The notes under the pieces: model-generated
The model's database searches: none
Told to the model about the DNA's origin: nothing
What the model saw: the letters and a program-made list of their open reading frames with translations, nothing else
Translations under genes and position numbers: made by a program
Part shown: positions 10,724 to 19,408 of the stretch, in pieces
Layout of the letters: each line of letters begins with the position of its first letter
Position numbering within the stretch: the first letter of the stretch is position 1
NCBI GenBank assembly: GCA_963706425.1
Contig: CAVPMN010000003.1
Span: 124,001 to 188,000 of the forward strand
Direction of reading: 5' to 3'
From: CAVPMN01 sp963706425
Lineage (GTDB): Bacteria > Actinomycetota > Acidimicrobiia > Acidimicrobiales > Acidimicrobilacustridaceae
Length of the DNA: 64,000 nt

Positions 10724-11275
10724 ATGCTGATCGTTCTGATCCTGATCGGGATCGTCGTGCTGTTGGTGATCGTGACGATCGCCCTCTACAACAGCCTCGT
10801 CCAGCTGCGGAATCGCATCGATGCCGCCTGGGCCCAGATCGACGTGCAACTCAAGCGTCGCTACGACCTCATCCCCAACCTGGTCGAGACGGTCAAGGGC
10901 TATGCCACCCACGAGCGCGAGACCTTCGAGAAGGTCACGCAGGCACGCAACATGGCGGTCGGCGCCGAGGGTCCCGAGCAACAGGCGCAAGCCGAGAACA
11001 TGCTCACCGGGGCCCTCAAGTCGCTGTTCGCCGTGTCGGAGGCCTATCCCGATCTCAAGGCAAACCAGAACTTCCTGGCGTTGCAGGAGGAGCTGACCGG
11101 CACCGAGGGCAAGATCGCCTACGCCCGGCAGTACTACAACGACCAGGTCTACAAGTACAACACCAAGATCCAGACCTTCCCCTCGATGCTGATCGCCGGG
11201 CCGTTCCACTTCACGGCCCGCGAGTTCTTCGAGGCCGACGACGAGTCGCGTGGTCCGGTCGAAGTCTCGTTTTGA
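10724..11275 (+). CDS. lemA: LemA family protein
   Basis: 183-residue membrane-anchored coiled protein. A single N-terminal helix (about 1-24) is followed by the family signature YNSLVQLRNRIDAAWAQIDV and LKRRYDLIPNLVETVKGYA, then three long helices including YNDQVYKYNTKI. LemA proteins are often encoded next to HtpX-type proteases, as here; the biochemical role is unknown. ATG 10724 is chosen over the frame start at 10700 because TATGAT is placed just upstream. Confidence 0.92.
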   Translation: MLIVLILIGIVVLLVIVTIALYNSLVQLRNRIDAAWAQIDVQLKRRYDLIPNLVETVKGYATHERETFEKVTQARNMAVGAEGPEQQAQAENMLTGALKSLFAVSEAYPDLKANQNFLALQEELTGTEGKIAYARQYYNDQVYKYNTKIQTFPSMLIAGPFHFTAREFFEADDESRGPVEVSF

Positions 11276-11301
11276 TCGAGATCTGAGCCCCGGGGGCCCA
11301 G

Positions 11302-12198
11302 CTGTACGACCAAGTAAAACAGAACAAGCGTCGGTCCGCGGCGCTGATCGTGATCTTCGTCCTGCTGCTCACCGCAGTGGGCGCCGCGTTCCTCTATCTC
11401 TTCCAGTTCGGCTGGGTGGGCATCGTCATCGCGCTCGTGGCGGCGCTGGCCATGGCCTTCGGCTCCTACTGGAACAGCGACAAGATCGCGTTGCGGGTCA
11501 ACCGGGCCCAGCCCGCTGACCCCGAGCAGTACGCCCGTCTCTACAACCTGGTCGAGGGCCTCACCATCGCCACGGGCCTGCCGATGCCCAGGCTCTACAT
11601 CATCGAAGACGAAGCGCCCAACGCCTTCGCCACCGGCCGCGACCCGCGCCATGCGGCCATCGCCGTCACCACCGGCCTGTTGCAGAAGATGAACCGCATC
11701 GAGCTCGAGGGCGTGCTGGCCCACGAGCTCAGCCACATCAAGAACTACGACATCCTGGTGATGACGCTCTCGGTCGTGATGGTGGGCGCCATCGCCCTCA
11801 TCTCCGACATCGGATTGCGCTTCTTCATCTTCGGCGGTCGTCGCAACGACAACAGCGGGGCCGGGCCCATCATCGCCATCATCGCCCTCATCTTCATCGT
11901 GCTCGCTCCGTTCGCGGCGATGCTCATGCAGTTCGCGGTGGGCCGCCGACGAGAGTCGCTCGCCGACATCTCGGCCATCGAGATGACCCGCTACCCACCC
12001 GGGCTCATCGCGGCGCTCGAGAAGTTGCGCGACGACCACACGGTGGTGCGCGAGAACAACCGGGCCACCGCGCACCTGTGGATCGAGGAGCCCATGCCCC
12101 AGTACGACGGGCACAACCAGCGCAAGAGCAAGTGGTCGCACCTCTTCGACACGCATCCCCCCATCGAAGAGCGCATCGCCGCGCTGCGCGAGCTCTGA
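11302..12198 (+). CDS. htpX: HtpX-like membrane zinc protease
   Basis: Membrane-embedded M48 metalloprotease for turnover of damaged membrane proteins. HELSH near residue 140 gives the zinc ligands and catalytic Glu, with the later ESLADISAIEMT segment carrying the third ligand; hydrophobic helices lie at about 16-55 and 155-215. The conserved N-terminus (YDQVKQNKRRSA) lies upstream of any ATG or GTG; the only candidate start between it and the in-frame stop at 11284 is CTG 11302. If CTG is not used, GTG 11350 would cut off the conserved segment. Probably cotranscribed with lemA. Confidence 0.85.
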   Translation: MYDQVKQNKRRSAALIVIFVLLLTAVGAAFLYLFQFGWVGIVIALVAALAMAFGSYWNSDKIALRVNRAQPADPEQYARLYNLVEGLTIATGLPMPRLYIIEDEAPNAFATGRDPRHAAIAVTTGLLQKMNRIELEGVLAHELSHIKNYDILVMTLSVVMVGAIALISDIGLRFFIFGGRRNDNSGAGPIIAIIALIFIVLAPFAAMLMQFAVGRRRESLADISAIEMTRYPPGLIAALEKLRDDHTVVRENNRATAHLWIEEPMPQYDGHNQRKSKWSHLFDTHPPIEERIAALREL

Positions 12199-12204
12199 CC
12201 CAAG

Positions 12205-13269
12205 GTGTCCTCCAGCAAGAAGTGGTCCATCGTCGCGGCCGGCGCGCTCGTGCTCGGGTTGGTCGTCTTCGTGGTCGTGGCGCTCACCAGGCCCGACGGC
12301 GAGGTCGAGGCCGTCGGCATCACCAGCACCACCTCCACCACCGCTGCCAGCACGACGACCCTCCCCACCGAGCCGGCTCCGCTCACGGGACTTCCGGTCG
12401 ACCCGTCGCTGGTCGAGCGCGCCGCCCTCGTGGTCAAGATCGACAACGCCGAAGGTTTGGCTCGTCCGCAGGCCGGCATCAACCAGGCCGACGTGGTGAT
12501 CGAGGAGAAGGTCGAGGGCAACATCAGCCGCTTCTTCGCCGTGTTCCAATCGACCGACGCCGCCTCGATCGGGCCGGTGCGGTCGGCTCGGTCCACCGAT
12601 GTGCATCTGGTCGGGCCGTTCAACCGCCCGTTGTTCGCGTACTCCGGAGCCAACCAGACCTTCCTCTCGCTCGTGCGGGCGGCCCCGTTGGTCGACGTCG
12701 GCTACGACGCCTACCCCGCCGACTACCTGCGGCTCGACGGCCGCAGAGCACCGCACAACCTGTTCACCTCGAGTGCTGCGCTGTGGGCCCACACGCCTGA
12801 GGGAGCGGGCCCGCCCCTGCCGTTCGCCCCGTTCGCCGAGACCCGCTCGGCACCGAGCGCCACGTTCCCGGCCGAGTCGGTGGGTTTCGTGTTCGGCGGC
12901 GGGGGAGCACGGGTCGACTATCGATGGGACGCGGCCGAGGGCGAGTGGAAGCGGTGGCAGAACGGCACCGAGCATGTCGACGCCGACGGAGTGCAGGTCG
13001 CGCCCACCAACGTCATCGTCCAGTACGTGCGCTACGTGAACACCTCCACCCGCGATTCGGCGGGCAACCCCATCCCCGAGGCCGAGACCGTCGGGTCGGG
13101 CGAGGCGCTGGTGTTCGTCGACGGCACGGTCATCGGCGGTGGCTGGTCGCGAGCCTCCGAGGAGGCGGCCACCACCTTCACCGACAGCTCTGGTCAGCCC
13201 GTCGTGCTGCGGCCAGGGCGCACCTGGGTGGCGCTGGTGCCGGTGGGCCTGCCCGTCGACATCGGCTGA
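12205..13269 (+). CDS. DUF3048 (YerB-type) extracytoplasmic protein, copy 1
   Basis: 354 residues: N-terminal membrane anchor (about 6-28), a Thr/Ser-rich linker, then the DUF3048 domain with ALVVKIDNAEGLARPQAGIN, the repeated R-S-A-R-S-T-D segment, GRRAPHNLF and, near the end, RPGRTWVALVP. The family is widespread in Firmicutes and Actinobacteria; its function is unknown, and a cell-envelope role is only inferred from export. GTG 12205 follows htpX by 6 nt. A paralogue follows directly. Confidence 0.75.
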   Translation: MSSSKKWSIVAAGALVLGLVVFVVVALTRPDGEVEAVGITSTTSTTAASTTTLPTEPAPLTGLPVDPSLVERAALVVKIDNAEGLARPQAGINQADVVIEEKVEGNISRFFAVFQSTDAASIGPVRSARSTDVHLVGPFNRPLFAYSGANQTFLSLVRAAPLVDVGYDAYPADYLRLDGRRAPHNLFTSSAALWAHTPEGAGPPLPFAPFAETRSAPSATFPAESVGFVFGGGGARVDYRWDAAEGEWKRWQNGTEHVDADGVQVAPTNVIVQYVRYVNTSTRDSAGNPIPEAETVGSGEALVFVDGTVIGGGWSRASEEAATTFTDSSGQPVVLRPGRTWVALVPVGLPVDIG

Positions 13270-13273
13270 CCTC

Positions 13274-13307
13274 GACGCCCCCGTCGCGACCGGTCCCACG
13301 GGGCGTC
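13274..13307. terminator. Imperfect hairpin between the DUF3048 genes
   Basis: GACGCCCCCGT (13274-13284) pairs with ACGGGGCGTC (13298-13307), leaving one bulged C and a 13-nt loop. It follows the first DUF3048 stop by 4 nt. No U-tract is present, so terminator activity is uncertain. Confidence 0.35.
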
Positions 13308-13411
13308 CGGTATCCACCACCCGGCGCGCGCCCTTTTCTACAGTGCCTGCCGGGCGGAGACCAGGGAGCGCCGGCGTGTGCCGGCGAGCCGGAGGGTCTC
13401 GGAGGTTCATC

Positions 13412-14536
13412 GTGCGTCGTCACCCATCGATCGTCGGCCCGTTGCGGGCCGCAGCGCTCGCCGCCGTGCTGGTCGTCGTGGCCGCCGCGTGCGGGCAGGC
13501 CGCCAAGCCGGTCGAGACCGCGCCACCGTCGGCCGCGCCCACCACCAAGGCGGCCAACCCCACCACGTCGGCGCCGCCGCCACCGACGTTCCCGCTCACC
13601 GGCACCGAGGTGGCCGATCCCGCGGCCCTCGGTCACCCGGTCGTGGTCGTGAAGATGGACAACAGCCCCGACGCTCGACCCCAGGCCGGCATCAACGAGG
13701 CCGATGTCGTCTACGAGCTGCTGGTCGAGGGCATCACCCGCTACGCGCTCGTGTTCCACTCGCAGACACCCGAGCAGGTCGGCCCCGTGCGTTCGGGTCG
13801 CAGCTCCGACCCACCGCTGCTCGCCAACCTGTCGCGGCCGCTCATCGCCTGGTCGGGTGGCAACCCGGGCGTCACCGCCGAGATCCTGGCCGCGGCCGAC
13901 GCCGGCTTCCTGGTCGACGCCGGCTCGAACGCCCGCGAGGGCCAGTACTGGCGCGACAACACCCGCCGGGCGCCCCACAACCTCTACACCTCGATCGCCG
14001 GCCTGCTGGCCAACGCCACCCCCGAAGGGGCGACGGCGCCGCTGCCGCTCTTCCAGTATCGCGACGAGGGCGAGCCCGCCGCTGGCGTCGAGGCCACCGG
14101 CATGGTGATCGACTTCGGCCAGCGGGTGCGGGCCGAGTACGTCTGGGACGCCGAACGGGGCGGCTGGGACCGCTTCCAGGTCGACGAGAACCACCCCCGT
14201 GAGGAGAGCGCCACCCTCGACGGGGCAGGCGTGCAGGTGGCCCCGCAGAACGTGGTGATCATGTTCACCGAGTACGGCCAGAGCCCGTCCGACGCCCGGT
14301 CGCCCATGGCGATCACGTCGGGCAGCGGCGAGGCGATCGTCCTCAGCGCCGGGCGGGCTGTGCACGGCACGTGGAACCGTCCCACCCCGCTCGATCCCTG
14401 GCAGCTGCTCGACGATGCCGGCCAGCCCATCGAGCTCACCCCGGGGCGCACCTGGGTGGCCATGCCCCGAGCGGGCTCGGGGGTGCTCCCGCTCGATCAG
14501 GCCACGGCCGATCAGCTGCTCTCGCTGCGCCGCTGA
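13412..14536 (+). CDS. DUF3048 (YerB-type) lipoprotein, copy 2
   Basis: 374-residue paralogue of the preceding gene with the same landmarks: VVVKMDNSPDARPQAGINEA, VGPVRSGRSSDPP, NTRRAPHNLYTS and TPGRTWVAMP. Here the N-terminus is a lipoprotein signal peptide ending VVVAAACG, so the mature protein should be anchored by Cys. GTG 13412 has GGAGG 6 nt upstream (13401-13405), which settles the start; the frame above it is not coding. Function unknown. Confidence 0.8.
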   Translation: MRRHPSIVGPLRAAALAAVLVVVAAACGQAAKPVETAPPSAAPTTKAANPTTSAPPPPTFPLTGTEVADPAALGHPVVVVKMDNSPDARPQAGINEADVVYELLVEGITRYALVFHSQTPEQVGPVRSGRSSDPPLLANLSRPLIAWSGGNPGVTAEILAAADAGFLVDAGSNAREGQYWRDNTRRAPHNLYTSIAGLLANATPEGATAPLPLFQYRDEGEPAAGVEATGMVIDFGQRVRAEYVWDAERGGWDRFQVDENHPREESATLDGAGVQVAPQNVVIMFTEYGQSPSDARSPMAITSGSGEAIVLSAGRAVHGTWNRPTPLDPWQLLDDAGQPIELTPGRTWVAMPRAGSGVLPLDQATADQLLSLRR

Positions 14537-14568
14537 TTCTCGCTGCGGGTCTCGGCAACGGGGCGCCG

Positions 14569-14574
14569 TAGACT
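14569..14574 (+). promoter_or_regulatory. Candidate -10 box of pdxS (leaderless type)
   Basis: TAGACT ends 7 nt before the pdxS ATG with no Shine-Dalgarno in between. Confidence 0.55.
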
Positions 14575-14581
14575 CGATGCC

Positions 14582-15491
14582 ATGGCTGACGTGAGCTCCA
14601 CAACTGCGACCGGCCGTGAGACGGGCACCACGCTCGTCAAGCGTGGCTTGGCCGAAATGCTGAAGGGCGGCGTCATCATGGACGTCGTCGACGCCGAGCA
14701 GGCCAAGATCGCCGAAGACGCCGGCGCGGTGGCGGTGATGGCGCTCGAGCGGGTGCCCTCCGACATCCGCCGCGACGGCGGGGTGGCCCGCATGAGCGAT
14801 CCGGAGATGATCGAGGGCATCAAGGCCGTGGTCACCATCCCCGTGATGGCCAAGGCCCGCATCGGTCACTTCGTCGAGGCCCAGATCCTGCAGTCGCTGG
14901 GTGTCGACTACGTCGACGAGAGCGAGGTGCTCACTCCGGCCGATGAGGCGCATCACATCGACAAGTGGGCGTTCACCGTGCCGTTCGTCTGCGGGGCCAC
15001 CAACCTCGGCGAAGCGCTGCGTCGCATCAGCGAGGGCGCGTGCATGATCCGGTCGAAGGGCGAGGCCGGCACGGGCAACATCGTCGAGGCGGTGCGGCAC
15101 CTGCGGTCGATCCTCGGCGACATCCGCAAGATCACCCAGGCCGACTCGGCCGAGCTGTTCGACTGGGCCAAGCGCCTCCAGGCGCCGCTGCCGCTGGTGC
15201 AGGAGGTGGCCGACACCGGTCGCCTGCCGGTGCCGATGTTCTGCGCAGGCGGCATCGCCACGCCGGCCGACACCGGCCTGGTCATGCAACTCGGCGCCGA
15301 GGCGGTGTTCGTCGGCTCAGGCATCTTCAAGTCGAGCGATCCCGCCCGTCGCGGCACGCGCCATCGTCGAGGCCACCACCAACTTCCGCGACGCCGCCAT
15401 CCTGGCCAAGGTCAGCCGTGGCCTCGGTGAGGCGATGCCCGGCCTCGAGATCGACGGCCTCGACACCAAGCTCGCCGATCGTGGCTGGTGA
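14582..15491 (+). CDS. pdxS: Pyridoxal 5'-phosphate synthase lyase subunit, frame-broken
   Basis: PdxS condenses ribose 5-phosphate, glyceraldehyde 3-phosphate and ammonia (from PdxT) into pyridoxal phosphate. The (beta/alpha)8 barrel shows VMDVVDAEQAKIAEDAGAVA, the Lys of VMAKARIGHF, and GEAGTGNIVEAVRHL. Near 15353 an extra base breaks the frame after DPARR; dropping it continues as ARAIVEATTNFRDAAILAKV and ends at TGA 15489-15491, giving about 302 residues, the family length. The gene precedes pdxT, its obligate partner. The break is probably a sequence error. Confidence 0.93.
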
Positions 15492-15512
15492 ACCGGCGAT
15501 GAGGTCGGCCCG

Positions 15513-16098
15513 CTGAAGGTCGGTGTCCTCGCCCTCCAGGGCGCCTTCGCCCGCCACGTCGACGTGCTGCGCTCGCTCGGTGTCGGCGCGGTCGAGGTGC
15601 GCACCGCCGATGACCTGGCCGATGCCGACGCGCTCGGTGATCCCCGGGGGCGAGTCGACCACCATCTCGAAGCTGCTCGTGCTCAACGAGCTCTTCGAGC
15701 CGATCGCGGCGCGGCTTGCGGGCGGGATGCCGGCTCTGGGAACCTGCGCCGGCATGATCCTCCTCGGCACCGGAGTGCTCGACGGGCGGCCCGACCAGCG
15801 GTCGTTCGGCGCCATCGACATCGACGTGCGCCGCAACGCGTTCGGCCGCCAGGTCGACTCGTTCGAGGCCGACCTCGACATCGACGGGGTCGAGGGACCA
15901 CCGGTGCATGCGGTGTTCATCCGGGCGCCGGTGGTCGAGCGAGCCGGTGCCGGCGTCGACGTGCTGGCCGCCGTCGACGGTCGACCGGTCATCTGTCGCC
16001 AAGGCGCGTGTGTCGCCACGTCGTTCCACCCCGAGTTGGTCGACGACCCCCGCATCCACCAACTGTTCCTGTCCACCGTCGACGAAGCCACGAGGTAG
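15513..16098 (+). CDS. pdxT: Pyridoxal 5'-phosphate synthase glutaminase subunit, frame-broken
   Basis: Class I glutamine amidotransferase that channels ammonia to PdxS. The N-terminus VGVLALQGAFARHVD, the PGGEST motif, nucleophile region LGTCAGMILLG and the His-Glu pair in SFHPELVDD are all present. An extra base at about 15636 separates ADALV from IPGGEST; without it the protein has about 194 residues, the normal size. No ATG or GTG is available in frame after the pdxS-frame stop at 15489; CTG 15513, preceded by GAGG at 15501-15504, is the likely start. Confidence 0.92.
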
Positions 16099-16104
16099 CG
16101 AGCG

Positions 16105-16854
16105 ATGTCGGGTCATTCCAAGTGGGCGACGATCAAGCACAAGAAGGGCGCGCAGGACAAGGCCCGGGGCAAGCTCTTCGCCAAGCTCATCCGCCAGGTC
16201 GAGGTGGCCGCACGGGAGGGCGGGGGCGATCCCGACTCCAACCCGACGCTGCGCACGATGTTCCAGAAGGCGCGTGACAGCTCGGTGCCCCTCGACACCA
16301 TCGAGCGGGCCATCAAGCGCGGCACCGGCGAGCTCGAGGGCGTCACCTACGAGTCGATCACCTACGAGGGCTATGCGCCCAACGGCGTGGCGGTGCTCAT
16401 CGAGGTGCTCACCGACAACCGCAACCGCACGGGCTCCGAGATCCGATCGATGCTGAAGAAGAACGGCGGCTCGATCGCCGAGCCCGGCTCGGTGGCATGG
16501 CAGTTCGAGCGCAAGGGTGTGGTGATCCTGCCGCGGTCGGTCGACGAGGACGACATCATGATGGCTGCCCTCGACGCCGGCATCGAAGACCTCACCGACG
16601 AGGGCGACACGTGGCGACTCACCACCGAGCCCACCGACCTGCCGGCCGTGCGCGCCGCGCTCGAGGAGGCCGGTATCGCCTTCGACTCGGCCGACACCAC
16701 CATGCTGCCCACGACCACGGTGGCGCTCGAGACCGCCGAGGCCGCCAAGGCCGTGTTGCGCGTCATCGACGCCCTCGACGACAACGACGACGTGCAGGAC
16801 GTGTTCGCCAACTTCGACATCCCCGACGACATCCTGCAGACGGTGGACGCCTGA
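16105..16854 (+). CDS. yebC: YebC/TACO1 family regulatory protein
   Basis: 249-residue protein with the conserved start SGHSKWATIKHKKGAQDKARG and the IERAIKRGTGE and YEGYAPNGVAV segments. Some members act in transcription, others ease translation of proline-rich stretches; which applies here cannot be read from the sequence. ATG 16105 follows pdxT by 6 nt with GAGG upstream. The pdxT-yebC neighbourhood matches mycobacteria (Rv2604c-Rv2603c). Confidence 0.95.
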   Translation: MSGHSKWATIKHKKGAQDKARGKLFAKLIRQVEVAAREGGGDPDSNPTLRTMFQKARDSSVPLDTIERAIKRGTGELEGVTYESITYEGYAPNGVAVLIEVLTDNRNRTGSEIRSMLKKNGGSIAEPGSVAWQFERKGVVILPRSVDEDDIMMAALDAGIEDLTDEGDTWRLTTEPTDLPAVRAALEEAGIAFDSADTTMLPTTTVALETAEAAKAVLRVIDALDDNDDVQDVFANFDIPDDILQTVDA

Positions 16855-16855
16855 G

Positions 16856-17333
16856 GTGACCCTGTCACCGGGGGAACGGGCGCCCGACTTCACCTTGCCG
16901 GGCACCGATGGCACCGACGTCGGCCGGCGGGCCTACTCGCTCGGCGAGTTCGCCGGGCTCCCGGTGCGTGCTGGTGTTCTATCCGGCCGACAACTCGCCG
17001 GTGTGCACGGTGCAGCTCAGCACCTACACGGCCGATATCAGCCGTTTCGACGGTGTTGGCGCGCAGGTGCTGGCGATCAGCCCGCAGTCGGTCGCCGAGC
17101 ACGACGAGTTCGCCAGGGCCGAGGGCGGGTTCGCGTTCCCGCTGCTGTCCGACGAGGACAAAGCGGTGGGCGAGGCCTACGGCATCCTCGGCCCGGTCGG
17201 GTTCTACCGGCGCTCGGTGTTCGTGATCGACGCCGACGGCATCATCCGCTGGGCGCACCGCTCGACCTCGGGGCTCACCTTCCGCTCCGTCGACGAGCTG
17301 GTCGACGCCCTCGCCGCCCTCCCCACCACCTGA
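16856..17333 (+). CDS. Peroxiredoxin of the BCP/PrxQ type, frame-broken
   Basis: Thiol peroxidase of about 158 residues: ERAPDFTLPGTDG at the start, the peroxidatic Cys in FYPADNSPVCTVQL, and RRSVFVIDADG later. The second Cys found five residues on in many BCP proteins is Ser here, suggesting a 1-Cys enzyme. An extra base at about 16967 breaks the frame between AGLPV and VLVFYPAD. GTG 16856 lies 2 nt after the yebC stop, so translation is probably coupled. Confidence 0.85.
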
Positions 17334-17361
17334 CCGAGCGCCTTCCCGCCCACGCCCCGCG

Positions 17362-17409
17362 AACCTGTCGCGCATCCCGGGTGCAGGGCCCCGGATCACG
17401 CGACACGTT
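17362..17409. repeat. Palindromic element, copy A (26-nt core)
   Basis: Arms AACCTGTCGCG (17362-17372) and CGCGACACGTT (17399-17409) pair with one mismatch around a 26-nt core. The core is in the opposite orientation to copies B and C when compared by its GATC-CGGG pattern. It lies between the convergent peroxiredoxin and AbiEi/DUF559 genes. Confidence 0.7.
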
Positions 17410-17445
17410 GGGAGGCTGGAGCCGACGCCTGACGAGACGCGGCCG

Positions 17446-18356
17446 TCAAGGCGCGCTCGCCGTACCGCATCGACCGCCTCTCGGGGCCGGTCCCACACGG
17501 CTGACTCCCAGATCTCGAGGGTCTGCCAGCCCGCAGTGCGGAGTCGCTCGAGCCGTTCGGCATCGAGTCGGCGGTCGAGCACGCTGCCGTGGAAGAGCTG
17601 GCTCTGGACTTCGACCAACAACAGCACGTCCGGATCGGTCAGGTCGAGGCGGCCCAACCAATGTGTGTCGTCGCCGATGTCGAGCTGCCGAACAAGTGGC
17701 CTCTGTCCGTCCCTGACAAGCAGCTCATTGAGCCGCGCCTCGGTGCGGCTCTCCGGTGGGCGGAACGATGCGGGCCGGGCGGCCGCAAGCTCGCGAAGCA
17801 GCGATGACCCAGGTCTTCCACGGCCGGCGAGCTCATCGATGGTGCGGTGAAGTAGTGCGTAGGTGATCAGCCCTCGGTTCCAACACGTGTCGAGTGCACG
17901 TTCAACCCGGCTCGGATGCGCCGTGGCAGCGATGTCGAACACCGCCCGGATCGGTGTGGTGATGGGCATGCCGTCGAAATCGGTGATGTGCTGGTCGCCG
18001 AGGTCGGTAGTGGTATGTGCGAACCAATCGCGCATCCGCTGCGTGCGCCCGGCGCGGCAGCGGATGACGTGCACCGGAAACAGCGGGAAGCCCGGAACGC
18101 CCCAGCAGGCGAGCGACGTGGGGTGGGAAAGGTACGCATCGGGCCCGGTGTGGAGCAGGGCTGTCATCAAGCGTTGAGCGTCCAGTGCAGGCGATCCGGT
18201 GACCCGGAGCACGCGGGGTGTGACTGCGCTCCATTCGCCTCGAGCGAGGCGATGTCGGATGGCATCGGGGCTGAAGCCCAAGTCGGCCGCCTGCCGCTTG
18301 GCCACGAGGCCGTGTTGGGTGCTGGCAAGGGCGCGCAGGGCATCGTCGTCGTACAT
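17446..18356 (-). CDS. AbiEi-type HTH / DUF559 (Vsr-like) protein
   Basis: About 300 residues. The N-terminus (residues 5-50, LVAKRQAADLGFSPDAIRHR and LARGEWSAVTPRVLRV) is an AbiEi-like antitoxin winged-helix; the C-terminal 100 residues (GRLDLTDPDVLLLVEVQSQ, then RRLDAERLERLRTAGW) match the DUF559 PD-(D/E)XK nuclease-like fold, with E-x-Q at the active-site position. No partner toxin is adjacent. The ATG at 18356 has GGGG upstream. The 3' end is uncertain: the frame runs on through repeat A into the opposite gene, and the TGA at 17446-17448 is in another frame, so a small indel near the end is likely. Repeats flank both sides. Confidence 0.65.
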
Positions 18357-18410
18357 GGCCCCATCACAGCACCCGGCTATGACAGGAATGTCCCCGACAT
18401 CCGAGGGGTG

Positions 18411-18458
18411 AACCTGTCGCGTAGGTGGGGTCTGGAGTCCCGTGATCCGCGACAGGTT
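18411..18458. repeat. Palindromic element, copy B (26-nt core)
   Basis: Perfect 11-bp arms AACCTGTCGCG (18411-18421) and CGCGACAGGTT (18448-18458) around a 26-nt core containing GGAGTCCCGT. It lies upstream of the AbiEi/DUF559 gene, in the 191-nt gap before the ABC permease. Confidence 0.8.
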
Positions 18459-18472
18459 CCGGGTCGGGAACG

Positions 18473-18520
18473 AACGTGTCGCGTGGGTGGGGGCCGGAGA
18501 CCCGTGATCCGCGACAGGTT
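18473..18520. repeat. Palindromic element, copy C (26-nt core)
   Basis: Arms AACGTGTCGCG (18473-18483) and CGCGACAGGTT (18510-18520), one mismatch, with a 26-nt core that matches copy B at most positions and is in the same orientation (GGAGACCCGT for GGAGTCCCGT). Only 14 nt separate B from C. Confidence 0.8.
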
Positions 18521-18547
18521 GGGGAGGGCGGGACTGGCGAGGACGGG

Positions 18548-19408
18548 CTACTGCTCGTTGGCGACGCCGAGGAGGCGGGCGCGGGTGAGCGAGCGGAAGC
18601 CGGTCGACAGGCTCACGAGGGCGATCACCCACGCCACCGCACCGATGATGAGCGACAACATCGGCGTGCCCGATCCGAGCAGCGCCCCGGTGGCCTGCCC
18701 GTACGCGATGAGGATGAGCGGCAGGGTGATGAGTCCCGAGGCCTGCTGGGCGGCGGCGGTGCTCTTCACCCGGGCCGACAAGCGCAACACGAGCGACAAC
18801 GCCAGGGCCATGAACGGCGGCAGCACCCAGATGATCAACAGCCACCACGACGGTGTCGGGAAGAACCAGCCACCCACGTCGGGACCGACGATGGCGTTGA
18901 CCAACAGCGAGTAGAGCCCGAAGCCGACCACGGTGGTGACGTAGCCCGGGATCAGGCTGGCGATCAGCTTGCCCAGATAGATCTCGCGTACGTCTGCGGG
19001 GGAGTGGGCCAGGAACTCGCCCGTGCCCCGCTCGCGCTCGCCGACGATGGTCGACGCGCCCACTGCAGTCGAGATCGTGAGCGGCACGACGACGGCGATC
19101 GGGGCGAACAGGTAGACCGCGAGCACGAACGCCACCTGGGTCTGTTCCGGAGCGTCGGGGACGGCATCCTGCGCCGACTGCGGCAGCACTTCGAGCGCCT
19201 GGCTCACCTGTTGCACCGCCTCGACGTTGCCCAGATTGTTGATGATCGACAGCATCAACGCGGGCACGCCGATGAAGAAGAACCCGCCCAGCAACACCAT
19301 CGGGATCCAGAAGTCCTTCGACTGGATGAGCTGCTTGAGGTCGGTGCGCATCACCGTGAACATGCGGGCCGTGTTGAGGTGACCCGTGCGGCCGTGGGTC
19401 GCGATCAT
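18548..19408 (-). CDS. ABC-2 type transporter permease
   Basis: 286-residue integral membrane protein. An N-terminal helix (DFWIPMVLLGGFFFIGVPALM) is followed by a large extracytoplasmic loop and five more helices, the ABC-2 exporter layout; the ERERGTGEFLAHSPADVREI segment is the typical coupling region. ATG 19408 overlaps the ATPase stop (ATGA), so the two are translationally coupled. Substrate unknown; a relative of Na+/drug exporters is possible. Confidence 0.82.
   Translation of the reverse strand: MIATHGRTGHLNTARMFTVMRTDLKQLIQSKDFWIPMVLLGGFFFIGVPALMLSIINNLGNVEAVQQVSQALEVLPQSAQDAVPDAPEQTQVAFVLAVYLFAPIAVVVPLTISTAVGASTIVGERERGTGEFLAHSPADVREIYLGKLIASLIPGYVTTVVGFGLYSLLVNAIVGPDVGGWFFPTPSWWLLIIWVLPPFMALALSLVLRLSARVKSTAAAQQASGLITLPLILIAYGQATGALLGSGTPMLSLIIGAVAWVIALVSLSTGFRSLTRARLLGVANEQ

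Noticed and set aside
11302..16098. Stop-codon readthrough or selenocysteine in the broken genes
   Set aside because: Each break is a frame change, not an in-frame stop; a one-base correction restores similarity at once.
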